A DNA stretch of 64,000 nt from positions 306,730 to 370,729 of the forward strand of contig NZ_FMTE01000002.1 of NCBI RefSeq assembly GCF_900099615.1, written 5' to 3'. Shown in pieces: positions 9,538 to 18,487 of the stretch. Made by a program: the position numbers and the translations under genes. Origin of the DNA: Borreliella japonica (GTDB taxonomy: Bacteria > Spirochaetota > Spirochaetia > Borreliales > Borreliaceae). The notes under the pieces are model-generated. The model searched no databases and had not been told where the DNA came from. It saw only the letters and a program-made list of their open reading frames with translations. Numbering within the stretch: the stretch's first letter is position 1; each line of letters opens with the position of its first letter.

Positions 9538-10347
9538 TTATTGCCTCTCCTTTTTATTTTCAGTAACATACAAAAAGAAAAATTCAATATCAACAACTTC
9601 ATCTCCATTGCTACTCTCAAAATAAAGCGCCCTAAACCCATCTTTATTTTTTTCATAATACAATTCATTTCCATTTAATTCGCTAATAATTTTAATCCTA
9701 TAATTTTTATTAATATAAGATACTGAATTGGAAAAAAGAATTGACTTTTCCCCAATAATAATTAAATAATCTACAACTCCTGTCAAATCCCTTACATTGT
9801 GACCTGTAATAAAGATGATTCTATCATTTAAATCAGAAAACATGTTTCTAAAAACATTTTTTGAACCAATATCAAGACTATTTGTCGGCTCGTCAAACAA
9901 TAAGCAAGAAACATTTGTAGCCAGAGAAAATGCAATAATACTTTTTTTCTTTTGTCCAAAAGAAGCTGAAGATAAATCAAGAGAAATATCAAGGTTAAAA
10001 TTCAATAAATATTTTTCAAAATCTGCCTTATTGAAATTTGGATAAAATCTAGACAAAGATTTGCTGTATTCAGCCAAAGACAATCTAGGGAGTGAAAATT
10101 CTTCAGGAACAAAAAATAAATTCACTAAATTCAAGGGGTTTCTTGGAAAAGTTGCTAAAGAGTTGAATAAAACCTTCCCTTTTAATGGCTCTAAAAGTCC
10201 GCTTACAAGTTTAAGTAAAGTTGTTTTTCCAACTCCATTCTTACCAAGAAGCAAATAGGTTTGAGGGGTTTCAATGTTAAAATTTAAATCTGAGTAAACT
10301 TCTTTTCCCCTATAGGAAAATTTTACATTGACAGCTTCAATAGCCAT
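9538..10347 (-). CDS. ABC transporter ATP-binding protein
   Basis: 269 residues. Walker A is GKNGVGKTT (about 36-44), the signature is SASFGQKKK in place of LSGGQ, Walker B is CLLFDEP, and the switch His is in ITGHN. The SFGQKKK variant is the form seen in ABC-2-type exporter ATPases. The start is placed at the ATG at 10347, five bases after AAGGAG; the GTG two codons earlier overlaps that ribosome binding site. A C-terminal extension of about 60 residues follows the ATPase core. It pairs with the membrane subunit 3 bp downstream and lies 61 bp after the glycosyltransferase. Confidence 0.9.
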   Translation of the reverse strand: MAIEAVNVKFSYRGKEVYSDLNFNIETPQTYLLLGKNGVGKTTLLKLVSGLLEPLKGKVLFNSLATFPRNPLNLVNLFFVPEEFSLPRLSLAEYSKSLSRFYPNFNKADFEKYLLNFNLDISLDLSSASFGQKKKSIIAFSLATNVSCLLFDEPTNSLDIGSKNVFRNMFSDLNDRIIFITGHNVRDLTGVVDYLIIIGEKSILFSNSVSYINKNYRIKIISELNGNELYYEKNKDGFRALYFESSNGDEVVDIEFFFLYVTENKKERQ

Positions 10348-10408
10348 AAACACTCCTTAATATTAAGGGTCAAAATACAAAAAAATTAATTAAACAAAAA
10401 ATATAAAT

Positions 10409-11473
10409 TTAATTTTTTATGAACAAATTATAAATAAATATAGAAAAATTTACATAAAGTCTTGAGCTAAAATTCCAAATTTTTATCATAATCCTAGGCA
10501 AAATTTGAATTTCGTTAAATCCTAAATTTTTTGCACATTCATAACAATCCTGAAATTCAGATAATCCTTTAATCTCATCAAGAACAGAAATAAGCTTTTC
10601 CTTGTAAGCCCTGTAAACAAGCTTATTGGGAATATTCCAACCAATAATATAAATTTGCTTAAAAGAAATAAAATAATAAAATTGTAAGAAAAATCTTTTA
10701 TACAAATATTGAAATTCGTTAAAAACACCTTCTTTTTTTAATAAAGTTTCTATTGTATTAAGAGATAATTTAGCTTTATGCAAAACACTAATAGAAGAGC
10801 TCATGCTTCCCATTCTTTGGAAATTAGTATAAAAATAATTATTTACAAAAGAAACCTTAGAAGCTTTTAAAAAAATTTGCATAACAAAAACCATATCTTC
10901 AAATACTACATTTTGCTGGCGAATATTATTCTTTAAGATTAATTCTCGTCTAATCAATTTATCCCATAACGTTCCAACAACAAAATTTTTCCTTCCAAAG
11001 GTTGCATAAACAGTAAAAAGCAAATTTTTAAATGCCTCCTTACCTGTTAATGGGTAATTAGGAAAAGGAAGCAGAGATTTTCTTTTTACATTTATTGCAA
11101 GAAAATAAACATAAAACTGGGAACAAACAATATCAGAATTATCTGCCTTTGCTCTATTGTATAAAACCTCAAGCATAGTGGTCTCTACAGAATCATCACT
11201 ATCCCAATAAATAACATATTCTCCTTGAGCCTCAGAAAGTCCCTTGTCTCTAGAAGCAGGAAGCCCCATGTTTTTTTGACTAAAAATTTTAATAAAGCTA
11301 TACTTATTAGCATATTTTTCTGCTATCTCTAAGCTACCATCATAAGAACCATCGTTAATTAATATAATTTCTTTATCTTTTAATGTTTGATTAACAGCGT
11401 CCTTTATCATTGCATCAAGAGTTTCAGCCGAATTAAAAAAACAAATAATAACAGAAACTTTATACTTATGCAC
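10409..11473 (-). CDS. Family 2 glycosyltransferase
   Basis: 354 residues. The GT-A core is clear: VSVIICFFNSAETL at the N-terminus, EIILINDGSYDGS for nucleotide-sugar binding, and YWDSDDSVE as the metal-binding DxD-type motif. The GTG at 11473 is chosen because GGAGG lies five bases upstream; the open frame extends 48 bp further but has no ribosome binding site there. The C-terminal half is helical and basic, perhaps membrane-associated. B31 annotates its counterpart (BB0572) as LgtD-like. It probably transfers a hexose to a glycolipid or surface glycan, but donor and acceptor are unknown. It heads a leftward group with the ABC transporter genes. Confidence 0.88.
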   Translation of the reverse strand: MHKYKVSVIICFFNSAETLDAMIKDAVNQTLKDKEIILINDGSYDGSLEIAEKYANKYSFIKIFSQKNMGLPASRDKGLSEAQGEYVIYWDSDDSVETTMLEVLYNRAKADNSDIVCSQFYVYFLAINVKRKSLLPFPNYPLTGKEAFKNLLFTVYATFGRKNFVVGTLWDKLIRRELILKNNIRQQNVVFEDMVFVMQIFLKASKVSFVNNYFYTNFQRMGSMSSSISVLHKAKLSLNTIETLLKKEGVFNEFQYLYKRFFLQFYYFISFKQIYIIGWNIPNKLVYRAYKEKLISVLDEIKGLSEFQDCYECAKNLGFNEIQILPRIMIKIWNFSSRLYVNFSIFIYNLFIKN

Positions 11474-11685
11474 AATATCCTCCAAAATAAAACCCGCTAA
11501 GTAAAAACAAAGCCAAAACACTTAACAACAAATTCTTTTAATTTTTTGCATAACAATTAAATTGTAATATATAATTAACAAGTTTGTATTGTTTTAAACT
11601 TATTTTTAATGAAAAGTTTAGCAGAAATTGCTATATTATTAAAAGTAAAAAATTTAAAAAACATTAACTTAAACAAGGAGCTTGA

Positions 11686-12375
11686 ATGCTTGAAATAATA
11701 AGTCTTGGGGGGGGAGTAATAAATTCAAATCAAATCAACATAGAATTCATTAAAAACTTTAAAAACTTTGTTTTTAAATGGTTGCTAGAAAATGAAAAAA
11801 GAAAAATCATTTTAATAGTTGGTGGAGGAAAAGTTGCAAGAGAATACCAAGACGCCTATAAAAAAATCAACCCTGATTTTAAAGTCCACGAGCTTGATGA
11901 GATTGGAATAATGTCAACAAAGTTGAACGCAGAATTTATGTGCAAAGTAATGAATCCCATTTGTAAAGATAAAATTGTCACCAATCCATTAAAAAATTTT
12001 TCTTTTAAAGGAAAAATACTAATTGCTTCCGGCTGGAAATCAGGATTTTCAACAGATTACATTGCCGTAAAATTTGCAGAAAAATTTAATAAAAAAGACA
12101 TTATAAATATAACAACCGTAAATCAAGTTTATGATAAAGATCCAAAAAAATTTAAAAACGCAACAGCTTTTAAAAAATTAAATTGGAACCAATTCCAAAC
12201 CATTGTGGGTCAAAAGTGGAATCCGGGCTTAAATTTACCTTTTGACCCAATAGCAACAAAACTTTCTTCAAAACTTGGACTTACCCTTTACATAGTAAAT
12301 GGAAATAATATTAAAAACTTAGAAAAAGTTTTTAACAAAAATAATGATTTTTTTGGCACTGTTATAGTAAAATAA
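11686..12375 (+). CDS. pyrH: UMP kinase, archaeal/spirochetal type
   Basis: Phosphorylates UMP to UDP; amino-acid-kinase fold, 229 residues. Visible motifs are SLGGGVI at the N-terminus (in place of the bacterial KLSGEAL), IVGGGKVAREYQ (about 45-56), a GWKSGFSTDYIAV loop and NQVYDKDPKKF, the nucleotide-binding element. This pattern fits the family described for archaea and spirochetes rather than the usual bacterial PyrH. AAGGAG stands 5 bp before the ATG. tRNA-Leu starts 8 bp after the stop, so the two are probably on one transcript. UDP feeds pyrG. Confidence 0.93.
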   Translation: MLEIISLGGGVINSNQINIEFIKNFKNFVFKWLLENEKRKIILIVGGGKVAREYQDAYKKINPDFKVHELDEIGIMSTKLNAEFMCKVMNPICKDKIVTNPLKNFSFKGKILIASGWKSGFSTDYIAVKFAEKFNKKDIINITTVNQVYDKDPKKFKNATAFKKLNWNQFQTIVGQKWNPGLNLPFDPIATKLSSKLGLTLYIVNGNNIKNLEKVFNKNNDFFGTVIVK

Positions 12376-12383
12376 AAATTAAT

Positions 12384-12467
12384 GCCGGTATGGCGGAATT
12401 GGTAGACGCGTCAGACTCAAAATCTGATGAGGGCAACTTCGTGTCGGTTCGACTCCGACTACCGGTA
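12384..12467 (+). tRNA. tRNA-Leu(CAA)
   Basis: 84 nt with a class-II variable arm. The acceptor stem GCCGGTA pairs with TACCGGT (G-U at the first pair), the anticodon loop is CTCAAAA (anticodon CAA), and the T arm is GTCGG-TTCGACT-CCGAC. CCA is not encoded. It lies 8 bp after pyrH with no separate promoter evident. A T-rich tract follows and may end transcription. Confidence 0.95.
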
Positions 12468-12605
12468 TTTTAATTACTTTTTTTAAAAACTTCAAAATTG
12501 CCAAGCATTGTTATACAATAACTACTTCTTTTAAAAAACATATTAAAAATCATTTTAATATATAATAAAAACTTTAAAGTCTACAACTTAATTACAAATA
12601 AAAAC

Positions 12606-12980
12606 TTAAAATATCTTTGAGATTGTTTTCATTAAAGCTTCAGGATTAAAAGGCTTAACAAGCCAACCAGTAGCACCCGCTTTACGGCCCTCATCAACCT
12701 TAGATTGCTCAGATTCAGTGGTAAGAACGAGTATAGGAACAAAGCTACCAAATTCTCTTATCTGCTTAATAACGCCAATGCCGTCTAAATTAGGCATATT
12801 GATATCTGTAATAACAAGATCAAAATCTTTATCCCCTTGCCCAACTGCTTCTTTAAATTTTAAAACCCCTTCCAAACCATCCTTTGCTTCTGAGACTCCG
12901 AAACCGTTTTGTTCTAAAATATAAGCAACGCTTTGCCTTATTGCCCTATTATCATCAATAACCAAAATTCTTTTTTTCAT
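12606..12980 (-). CDS. cheY2: CheY-type response regulator of the che operon
   Basis: 124 residues, a single receiver domain. The acidic pocket is D9/D10, the phospho-acceptor D59 (ITDINMP), the switch Thr T87 or T88, and the conserved Lys K109 in KPF. Position 106 is Trp rather than the usual Tyr/Phe. AGGAGA precedes the ATG. It is the last gene of the leftward cheW-STAS-cheA-cheB-receptor-like operon, 39 bp after its neighbour. Published work on the B. burgdorferi counterpart (CheY2), as I recall it, links it to infectivity rather than to chemotaxis. Confidence 0.93.
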   Translation of the reverse strand: MKKRILVIDDNRAIRQSVAYILEQNGFGVSEAKDGLEGVLKFKEAVGQGDKDFDLVITDINMPNLDGIGVIKQIREFGSFVPILVLTTESEQSKVDEGRKAGATGWLVKPFNPEALMKTISKIF

Positions 12981-13019
12981 CTAATTTTCTCCTAAAACCC
13001 TCCCAAAAGTATATAAAAA

Positions 13020-14792
13020 TTAAAACAAAATTACACTACCCTCATCAAAAGAATGAATATCCTTAACTTCTTCTATCAAAGACAACAAGTGTTTTTTATG
13101 AACAAATAAAGTAAATCGATTAGCAATTCTATTTACAAACTCTTTATCTTCAACTTCAACAGATTGAATTCCAACTTTAGATAATTCTAAATTAAGATTA
13201 AAATTTATTTTGCTTTCCATATTGCTTAAAAAGTTGTCTATATCCAAAAGAGAATTTTTTAAATTTCTAACATTGTAAACTTCTAATTTCATTTCTTCAA
13301 ATATTTCCATAAATTCAATTGAAAAAACTTCATAAGACAAAATATTGTCAATAGCTATGCTCTTAATATCAAGAATATCATTTTTAATTTCCATAAATAA
13401 TTTTTTAAATTTATTAAAATAATTTTTTTCAAGATAAAATCTATTGTCATAATCCTTAACAACTTTTTCAAGAAAAAAGATTATTTGATCTAAAAATTCT
13501 ATTCCCTTGGTAATATTAGAATCAATTTCTTTGATAATTTTCGACATTTCTGAAATATTACCCTCCATAGCTTTAAGCTCCGATCTTTTAACAACTTCTA
13601 TCTTTGACGCTATATTAATATTTTGAAATCTGGCAGAAATGGCTGAAATATTTGAAAACATTAATTCTAATGATTTTATAAGTTTAACCTGTTCATAGTA
13701 TAAATTCAAAAAATTAGAATTATTCTTCTCAACATCATCAATTCTTCTAAGCAGATCAGACAAAATGCTAGAAAATTGTTCTATTATTTTAGGAATATCT
13801 ATGTATAAAGAATTATCAGACCTTAAATCATTAATAGTTTGGATACAACTAAGAGAAGCATCAATAAATTTCTCAAAAACAGTATAATTTTTTTCAAGCT
13901 TTTCAAGAACATCCTTTACTATAACTTTTGATGTATCAGTAAAAACTGATAAAATTTTCAATTTCTGAATTTCGCTTGTATCTCTAAATTTAAAAACATC
14001 CATATTAGAATACATAATATTTAAATGTTGCAAAGATTGAGTTAGCCTGTCTTGAAACTGAAGATAAGAAATAGAATTTACAAGCTTAAACTTAAATTCT
14101 AATAAAACTTTTAAAATATCATCGTAAAGGGCAATAACACTTCCTATTCCATCTGAAAAGGCATCTATTTTTTTCATTAAATTATCTCTAAATTCTTCAA
14201 GAATTTTATTCTCAGCCGTATTGCTTTCATATACTTGATTTTTAGCCCTATCTAGACCAATTTTAACTTCACGCCCCTTGCTGGTAAGTTGATCCGCTTG
14301 CTTAATCATAGATTGGGTTAAAACCTTAATTTCACTAGTAATATAAGAAAAGGCTCCCCCAGCCTTACCGGCTCTCATAGCAACAGTTAACGTATTAATA
14401 GACATTATTTCCATATCAAGAGAGCTTTTTTTCATTCTTTCAATCACATCCTCAAGTATTTCTATATCTTTAACCTTACTGCGTATTATGCTAAATTGGG
14501 ATTCAAGAGAAGTTGTTGAAGAATTAAAGTAAGCAACAAAATCATCTAATGCTCCTATAATCTTAGCTATGAAATTATTCAAAGAAGTATCATTATCAAG
14601 ATCAAGATTAGAAATTAAGTCAATACTAAAAGATAAATCCTTAGAATCTTTAGAAATTTTTTCTATTAATTTAGGAATTGATTTGCTTAAATTTGAATAA
14701 ATATGCCTTGCGCTCTCATCAAAAGCTTCAAGTTTATAAAATAAGGTTGCCAAAAAATCGCTGGCAAAAAAATCATTATTGTTATTATCCAT
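13020..14792 (-). CDS. Receptor-like coiled-coil protein with two divergent chemoreceptor-tip modules
   Basis: 590 residues, soluble, mostly helical, with no membrane segment. Residues about 128-165 (SINTLTVAMRAGKAGGAF, then SYITSEIKVLTQS) follow the pattern of the chemoreceptor hairpin tip. Residues about 388-425 (FQNINIASKIEVVKRSE, then LKAMEGNISEMSKIIKE) repeat it more weakly. This suggests two receptor-like hairpins in tandem, with several CheA/CheW contact residues changed. The ATG at 14792 follows GAGGAGATCTTAGTG; a GTG one codon earlier overlaps the cheB stop and is an alternative. It sits between cheB and cheY in one operon. A receptor or scaffold role is inferred, not known. Confidence 0.75.
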   Translation of the reverse strand: MDNNNNDFFASDFLATLFYKLEAFDESARHIYSNLSKSIPKLIEKISKDSKDLSFSIDLISNLDLDNDTSLNNFIAKIIGALDDFVAYFNSSTTSLESQFSIIRSKVKDIEILEDVIERMKKSSLDMEIMSINTLTVAMRAGKAGGAFSYITSEIKVLTQSMIKQADQLTSKGREVKIGLDRAKNQVYESNTAENKILEEFRDNLMKKIDAFSDGIGSVIALYDDILKVLLEFKFKLVNSISYLQFQDRLTQSLQHLNIMYSNMDVFKFRDTSEIQKLKILSVFTDTSKVIVKDVLEKLEKNYTVFEKFIDASLSCIQTINDLRSDNSLYIDIPKIIEQFSSILSDLLRRIDDVEKNNSNFLNLYYEQVKLIKSLELMFSNISAISARFQNINIASKIEVVKRSELKAMEGNISEMSKIIKEIDSNITKGIEFLDQIIFFLEKVVKDYDNRFYLEKNYFNKFKKLFMEIKNDILDIKSIAIDNILSYEVFSIEFMEIFEEMKLEVYNVRNLKNSLLDIDNFLSNMESKINFNLNLELSKVGIQSVEVEDKEFVNRIANRFTLFVHKKHLLSLIEEVKDIHSFDEGSVILF

Positions 14793-14794
14793 CA

Positions 14795-15952
14795 CTAAGA
14801 TCTCCTCAGAACATGATCGGCTATTTTGCTTAAAGGAAGAATTTTGTCTACAGCTCCTATTTTTATAGCTTCCATTGGCATACCAAAAACAACAGAGGTT
14901 TCTTGATCTTGGGCAATAGTATAAGCACCATTTTTTTTCATTTCAAGCATACAAATAGCACCGTCATCTCCCATACCTGTAAGGATAACACCAATAGCAT
15001 TAGAGCCTGCATACATTGCAGCAGACCTAAAAAGTACATTTACAGAAGGCTTATGCCTACTAACAAGAGGTCCATCTAATAAATTTACAAAATAATTTCC
15101 ACTACCATATTTTACAATCAAATGATAACTTCCATTAGCGATTATTACAAGACCTGGACGAAGAATGTCTCCATCTTCAGCTTCTTTAATATCAACATTA
15201 AACTCATTGTTTAAGTTTTTTGCAAAAGATCTTGTAAAACCTCCCGGCATATGTTGAACAATAATAATTGGAGGAGAATCCTTTTTAAAAGAGCTCAAAA
15301 AAATTCTTAATGCCTCTGTACCACCTGTAGAAGAGCCTACAACTATAATTTTGCCAGTTTTGTGTTTATTAAGAAGACCTTGATACTTAATAATAACATC
15401 CGGATCATTTTTGGGAGCAAAGTTAATAACATCAGAAACTCTATAACTTTTCCTTATGCTTGAATCATTTAAACTGTTTTCTCTCAACTCTACTTTAGAA
15501 TGATTAGAAAAATCGGGTGCATGAATCCTTTTAACTTCATAAGAAGATATTAATTTATTTTTACCTAGATTCTTCAACTCCAGCTTTATTAAAGCTAAAT
15601 ACTTGCTACGAAATAAATCAATTGTAAGCTTAAAATTAAGCTTATTTATTATTAATTTAACCTTTTCCTTACTTTGCTCAAGACATCCAAAATTTGGAAA
15701 CATTTCATTTTGTGCAATAAATACAACTGGAAGAGATATATTATTAAGAACATTGTTCAAGGAATTCCCAAAATTAGATCTTGCCGTATTCTCATCAATA
15801 ATAACTAAGTCTGGAAACTTTTGTAAAAATACATTAATAAGATTTAAAGAATTAAAACCAGCATTTAATATTTCAACATCATTATCTTTAGAAAAAGCTC
15901 TAACAAAAACCTGCTTTATAAGACCTTGAATATCAATTATTAATATCTTCAT
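14795..15952 (-). CDS. cheB2: CheB-type receptor methylesterase with a degenerate receiver domain
   Basis: 385 residues. The C-terminal methylesterase domain is intact: nucleophile in GSSTGG, His in QHMPGGFT, Asp in TGMGDDG. The N-terminal receiver-like domain keeps D7 and an Asp at about 53 (IIDENTA), but the second pocket acid is Ile8 and the usual MPxMDG stretch is missing. Phospho-control may therefore be altered. No clear ribosome binding site precedes the ATG, which starts 54 bp after cheA. In other bacteria CheB removes methyl groups from receptor glutamates. No cheR lies in this operon. Confidence 0.92.
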   Translation of the reverse strand: MKILIIDIQGLIKQVFVRAFSKDNDVEILNAGFNSLNLINVFLQKFPDLVIIDENTARSNFGNSLNNVLNNISLPVVFIAQNEMFPNFGCLEQSKEKVKLIINKLNFKLTIDLFRSKYLALIKLELKNLGKNKLISSYEVKRIHAPDFSNHSKVELRENSLNDSSIRKSYRVSDVINFAPKNDPDVIIKYQGLLNKHKTGKIIVVGSSTGGTEALRIFLSSFKKDSPPIIIVQHMPGGFTRSFAKNLNNEFNVDIKEAEDGDILRPGLVIIANGSYHLIVKYGSGNYFVNLLDGPLVSRHKPSVNVLFRSAAMYAGSNAIGVILTGMGDDGAICMLEMKKNGAYTIAQDQETSVVFGMPMEAIKIGAVDKILPLSKIADHVLRRS

Positions 15953-16006
15953 TATTATATTTTAATATTTTTAACCTTTAAAACCAAAAATCTATATTTT
16001 AGATTT

Positions 16007-18148
16007 TCATCTTACAAGCTTAGTTATTGCATCTATATCAACAACTAAAGCCAAACTTCCATCACCAAGTATAGTAGCCCCAGAAACTCCTTCTACTCGA
16101 GAATAAATTTTACCCAAAGCTTTTATAACAGTTTGATGTTGACCTAAAACCTCGTCAACAACAATACCCATTTTCCCACTATTTGTGTTCACAACAACAA
16201 CTTGCTCACTAAAACTCTTCTCGTTAGAAACCTGAAAAAACTCTCTAAGTCGAATAAAACTAATCATGCTGCCTCTATAATTCATTACATTGCTTTTGGT
16301 CTCAACCCCATCTATTTTAGAAATTAGTTTATTAGATTCTAAACAAGACTCAACATTAGAAAGAGGAATAATAAAATGCTCATCTTTTACTCTAACAAGC
16401 CAACCTTCAATAATAGCCAAGGTTAACGGAAAAATTAATTTAGTTCTAGTATATTTGCCAAGCTCACTTTCAAGCACAACATGTCCTCTTAAGGATTCAA
16501 CCTGCTTTTTAACAACATCCATACCAACTCCACGCCCTGATATATCAGTAACAGAACTCGCAGTTGAAAATCCAGGCTCAAAAATCAAATTATAAACATC
16601 AATATCTGATAAGGTTTTAGCAACTGAGTCAGAAATTATATTGCGCTCCACGGCCTTTTCAAGTATTTTATTCTTATCAAGGCCTCTTCCATCATCCTCA
16701 ATAATAACAACAACAGAATCTCCAGATTGACACGCTGAAAGCTTGATAACACCTTTAGGATCCTTTCCCAACATTTCTCTCTCTTTAGACGATTCAATTC
16801 CATGGTCTATTGAATTGCGAATTAAATGAACCAAGGGCTCATTAAGCTTTTCAATAATACTTTTATCAAGAACAGTATCGCCTCCAGAAGCATGATAAAG
16901 AATCGACTTACCAAGACTACTAGATAAATCTTTTACTATCCTTTGAAATTTTACAAACAAAATCTCAATAGGAACTGTTCTAAGCCCCGTTGTATAATCT
17001 CTAAGCTCATTAATCAGCAAAGAAAATTCTGCTGATATTGAATTTAAAATATTACTATTCCTATTTTCAGCCTCTTTTGAAAGTTTTGATTGTATTGTAA
17101 CAAGTTCTCCAACAAGATTTACCAAATGGTCAAGCTTTTTAGAATCCACCTTAATACTAGCAATATTAACCTTACTTCTAACAGTGTCATCTTGAACATT
17201 AGATTTATTTTTATCTCTATTTAAAAAGGATTTTCCAACAAATTTCGATTCTTTAAATAAAGAATTAGCGGGATCTTTAGTGCTTCTATCTAAGCCAAAT
17301 AAATTAAAATTTTTAAGCTCTACATTATCACCTTTATCCGCCTCAAAACATTTATCCAATTCTTGAATATCAATTTTTGACTGAGAATCTAAAAATACAA
17401 AAATGTCTTGAATATTCTCTTTACTCTCTTCTGTATCTAGTCTTATCTCCCAATCAACATAAACATTGTCAGGAGAAATAAGCTCTAAATCAGGAATGCT
17501 ATCTACTTTAGCTCTAACATAACCACTGCCCAAATCAAGCAACTTGTTCAATAAATTTATAGGTTTGTGCCCATGAAACAAAATACCCTTAGCAGGAGAA
17601 AAAATAATTTTGTAACTTTTAAATTCAGACCTCAAAGCCTCATCATCAAATTTATTGTCTGAATTTACTTTAACAAGCTCTTCTAAAACAGAATTATTAC
17701 CGGAATTTGAAAAATCATTTTCTAAAGCTTTTTGATAAGCATTCTTAACACTAGAAGTCTCAAGAACCTTTTTAATTTCATCTATCAAAAACTGCTTACG
17801 CTTATTAAAGTCAATCTCAGAAATTACTTCATCACCTTCAATAAGCTCCCTAATAAAATCAACTGACATCAAAGTAGCATCAATAGCAGCTTGATTAAAA
17901 GTAGCCCTACCATCTTTTACAACATCAAGAACTGTTTCTATTTCATGAACAAGCAATGCCGTAAAATTAAAGCCAAACATACCAGAACTTCCCTTTATAG
18001 TATGTAAATTTCTAAAAATAGAATTAATAATGTCTTGATCTGAGCTTACCTCAAGGTTAAGAAGTGCTTGTTCAATATCTGAAATATTTTCTATTGATTC
18101 CTCCTTAAAGGAATTCTTAAATTTATCAATCACATCACTACTATCCAT
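16007..18148 (-). CDS. cheA1: Chemotaxis histidine kinase CheA
   Basis: 713 residues. The Hpt domain carries the phosphorylated His (H49, in NLHTIKGSSGMFG). A linker and P2-like region follows (about 170-290), then dimerisation helices, then the ATPase with N box HLIRNSIDHGIE (about 444), G1 DDGRGLD (about 486) and G2 GRGVGMDVV. The C-terminal CheW-like domain starts near 570. AAGGAAAGCTT precedes the ATG. The upstream neighbour is the STAS gene, 15 bp away, and cheB follows. It corresponds to B31 cheA1, reported (from memory) to be dispensable for swimming chemotaxis in culture, unlike cheA2. Confidence 0.96.
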   Translation of the reverse strand: MDSSDVIDKFKNSFKEESIENISDIEQALLNLEVSSDQDIINSIFRNLHTIKGSSGMFGFNFTALLVHEIETVLDVVKDGRATFNQAAIDATLMSVDFIRELIEGDEVISEIDFNKRKQFLIDEIKKVLETSSVKNAYQKALENDFSNSGNNSVLEELVKVNSDNKFDDEALRSEFKSYKIIFSPAKGILFHGHKPINLLNKLLDLGSGYVRAKVDSIPDLELISPDNVYVDWEIRLDTEESKENIQDIFVFLDSQSKIDIQELDKCFEADKGDNVELKNFNLFGLDRSTKDPANSLFKESKFVGKSFLNRDKNKSNVQDDTVRSKVNIASIKVDSKKLDHLVNLVGELVTIQSKLSKEAENRNSNILNSISAEFSLLINELRDYTTGLRTVPIEILFVKFQRIVKDLSSSLGKSILYHASGGDTVLDKSIIEKLNEPLVHLIRNSIDHGIESSKEREMLGKDPKGVIKLSACQSGDSVVVIIEDDGRGLDKNKILEKAVERNIISDSVAKTLSDIDVYNLIFEPGFSTASSVTDISGRGVGMDVVKKQVESLRGHVVLESELGKYTRTKLIFPLTLAIIEGWLVRVKDEHFIIPLSNVESCLESNKLISKIDGVETKSNVMNYRGSMISFIRLREFFQVSNEKSFSEQVVVVNTNSGKMGIVVDEVLGQHQTVIKALGKIYSRVEGVSGATILGDGSLALVVDIDAITKLVR

Positions 18149-18163
18149 AAGCTTTCCTTAAAT

Positions 18164-18475
18164 CTAAAATCCAACTAAATTAAGCCCCAAATCAAAGCTA
18201 TCAACATCTTCAATATCTACCAAAAACCCACCATATATTAATGAACTTAGAACCTCATCAGATGGATACTCAATTTTTACAAATAAATTTCTATTCTTAG
18301 CATATTTATTAGATGCATACAAAATTTGTATAAAAGTAATATCTATTTTTTCAACATTTGAAAGATCAATGGTAAGGGTATCCCCTTCTTTCATTTCTTT
18401 AAAAATATGCAACAAATCCTCTTTTACCTTAAAAATACTATTTACTACAAGCTCCCCTTCCGGTCTATAAATCAT
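18164..18475 (-). CDS. STAS-domain protein in the che operon
   Basis: 103 residues forming one STAS-like domain: GELVVNSIFKVKEDLLHIF at the N-terminus, then LTIDLSNVEKIDITFIQIL (about 39-57), matching the beta-strand and loop of anti-sigma-antagonist domains. At the usual phosphorylation site, where D-S-S/A-G is common, the sequence reads D-I-T-F, so the canonical Ser is absent although a Thr is adjacent. AGGAG precedes the ATG and overlaps the end of cheW. Its place between cheW and cheA suggests a partner role in that signalling complex, which is inference. Confidence 0.8.
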   Translation of the reverse strand: MIYRPEGELVVNSIFKVKEDLLHIFKEMKEGDTLTIDLSNVEKIDITFIQILYASNKYAKNRNLFVKIEYPSDEVLSSLIYGGFLVDIEDVDSFDLGLNLVGF

Positions 18476-18487
18476 GACTAAAAACTC

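Noticed and set aside
9538-10347. SFGQKKK as evidence of a non-functional ABC ATPase
   Set aside because: This signature variant is common in ABC-2-type exporter ATPases, and Walker A, Walker B and the switch His are intact.
16290-16595. Plus-strand frame inside cheA
   Set aside because: Antisense to conserved CheA catalytic motifs, with no start signal.
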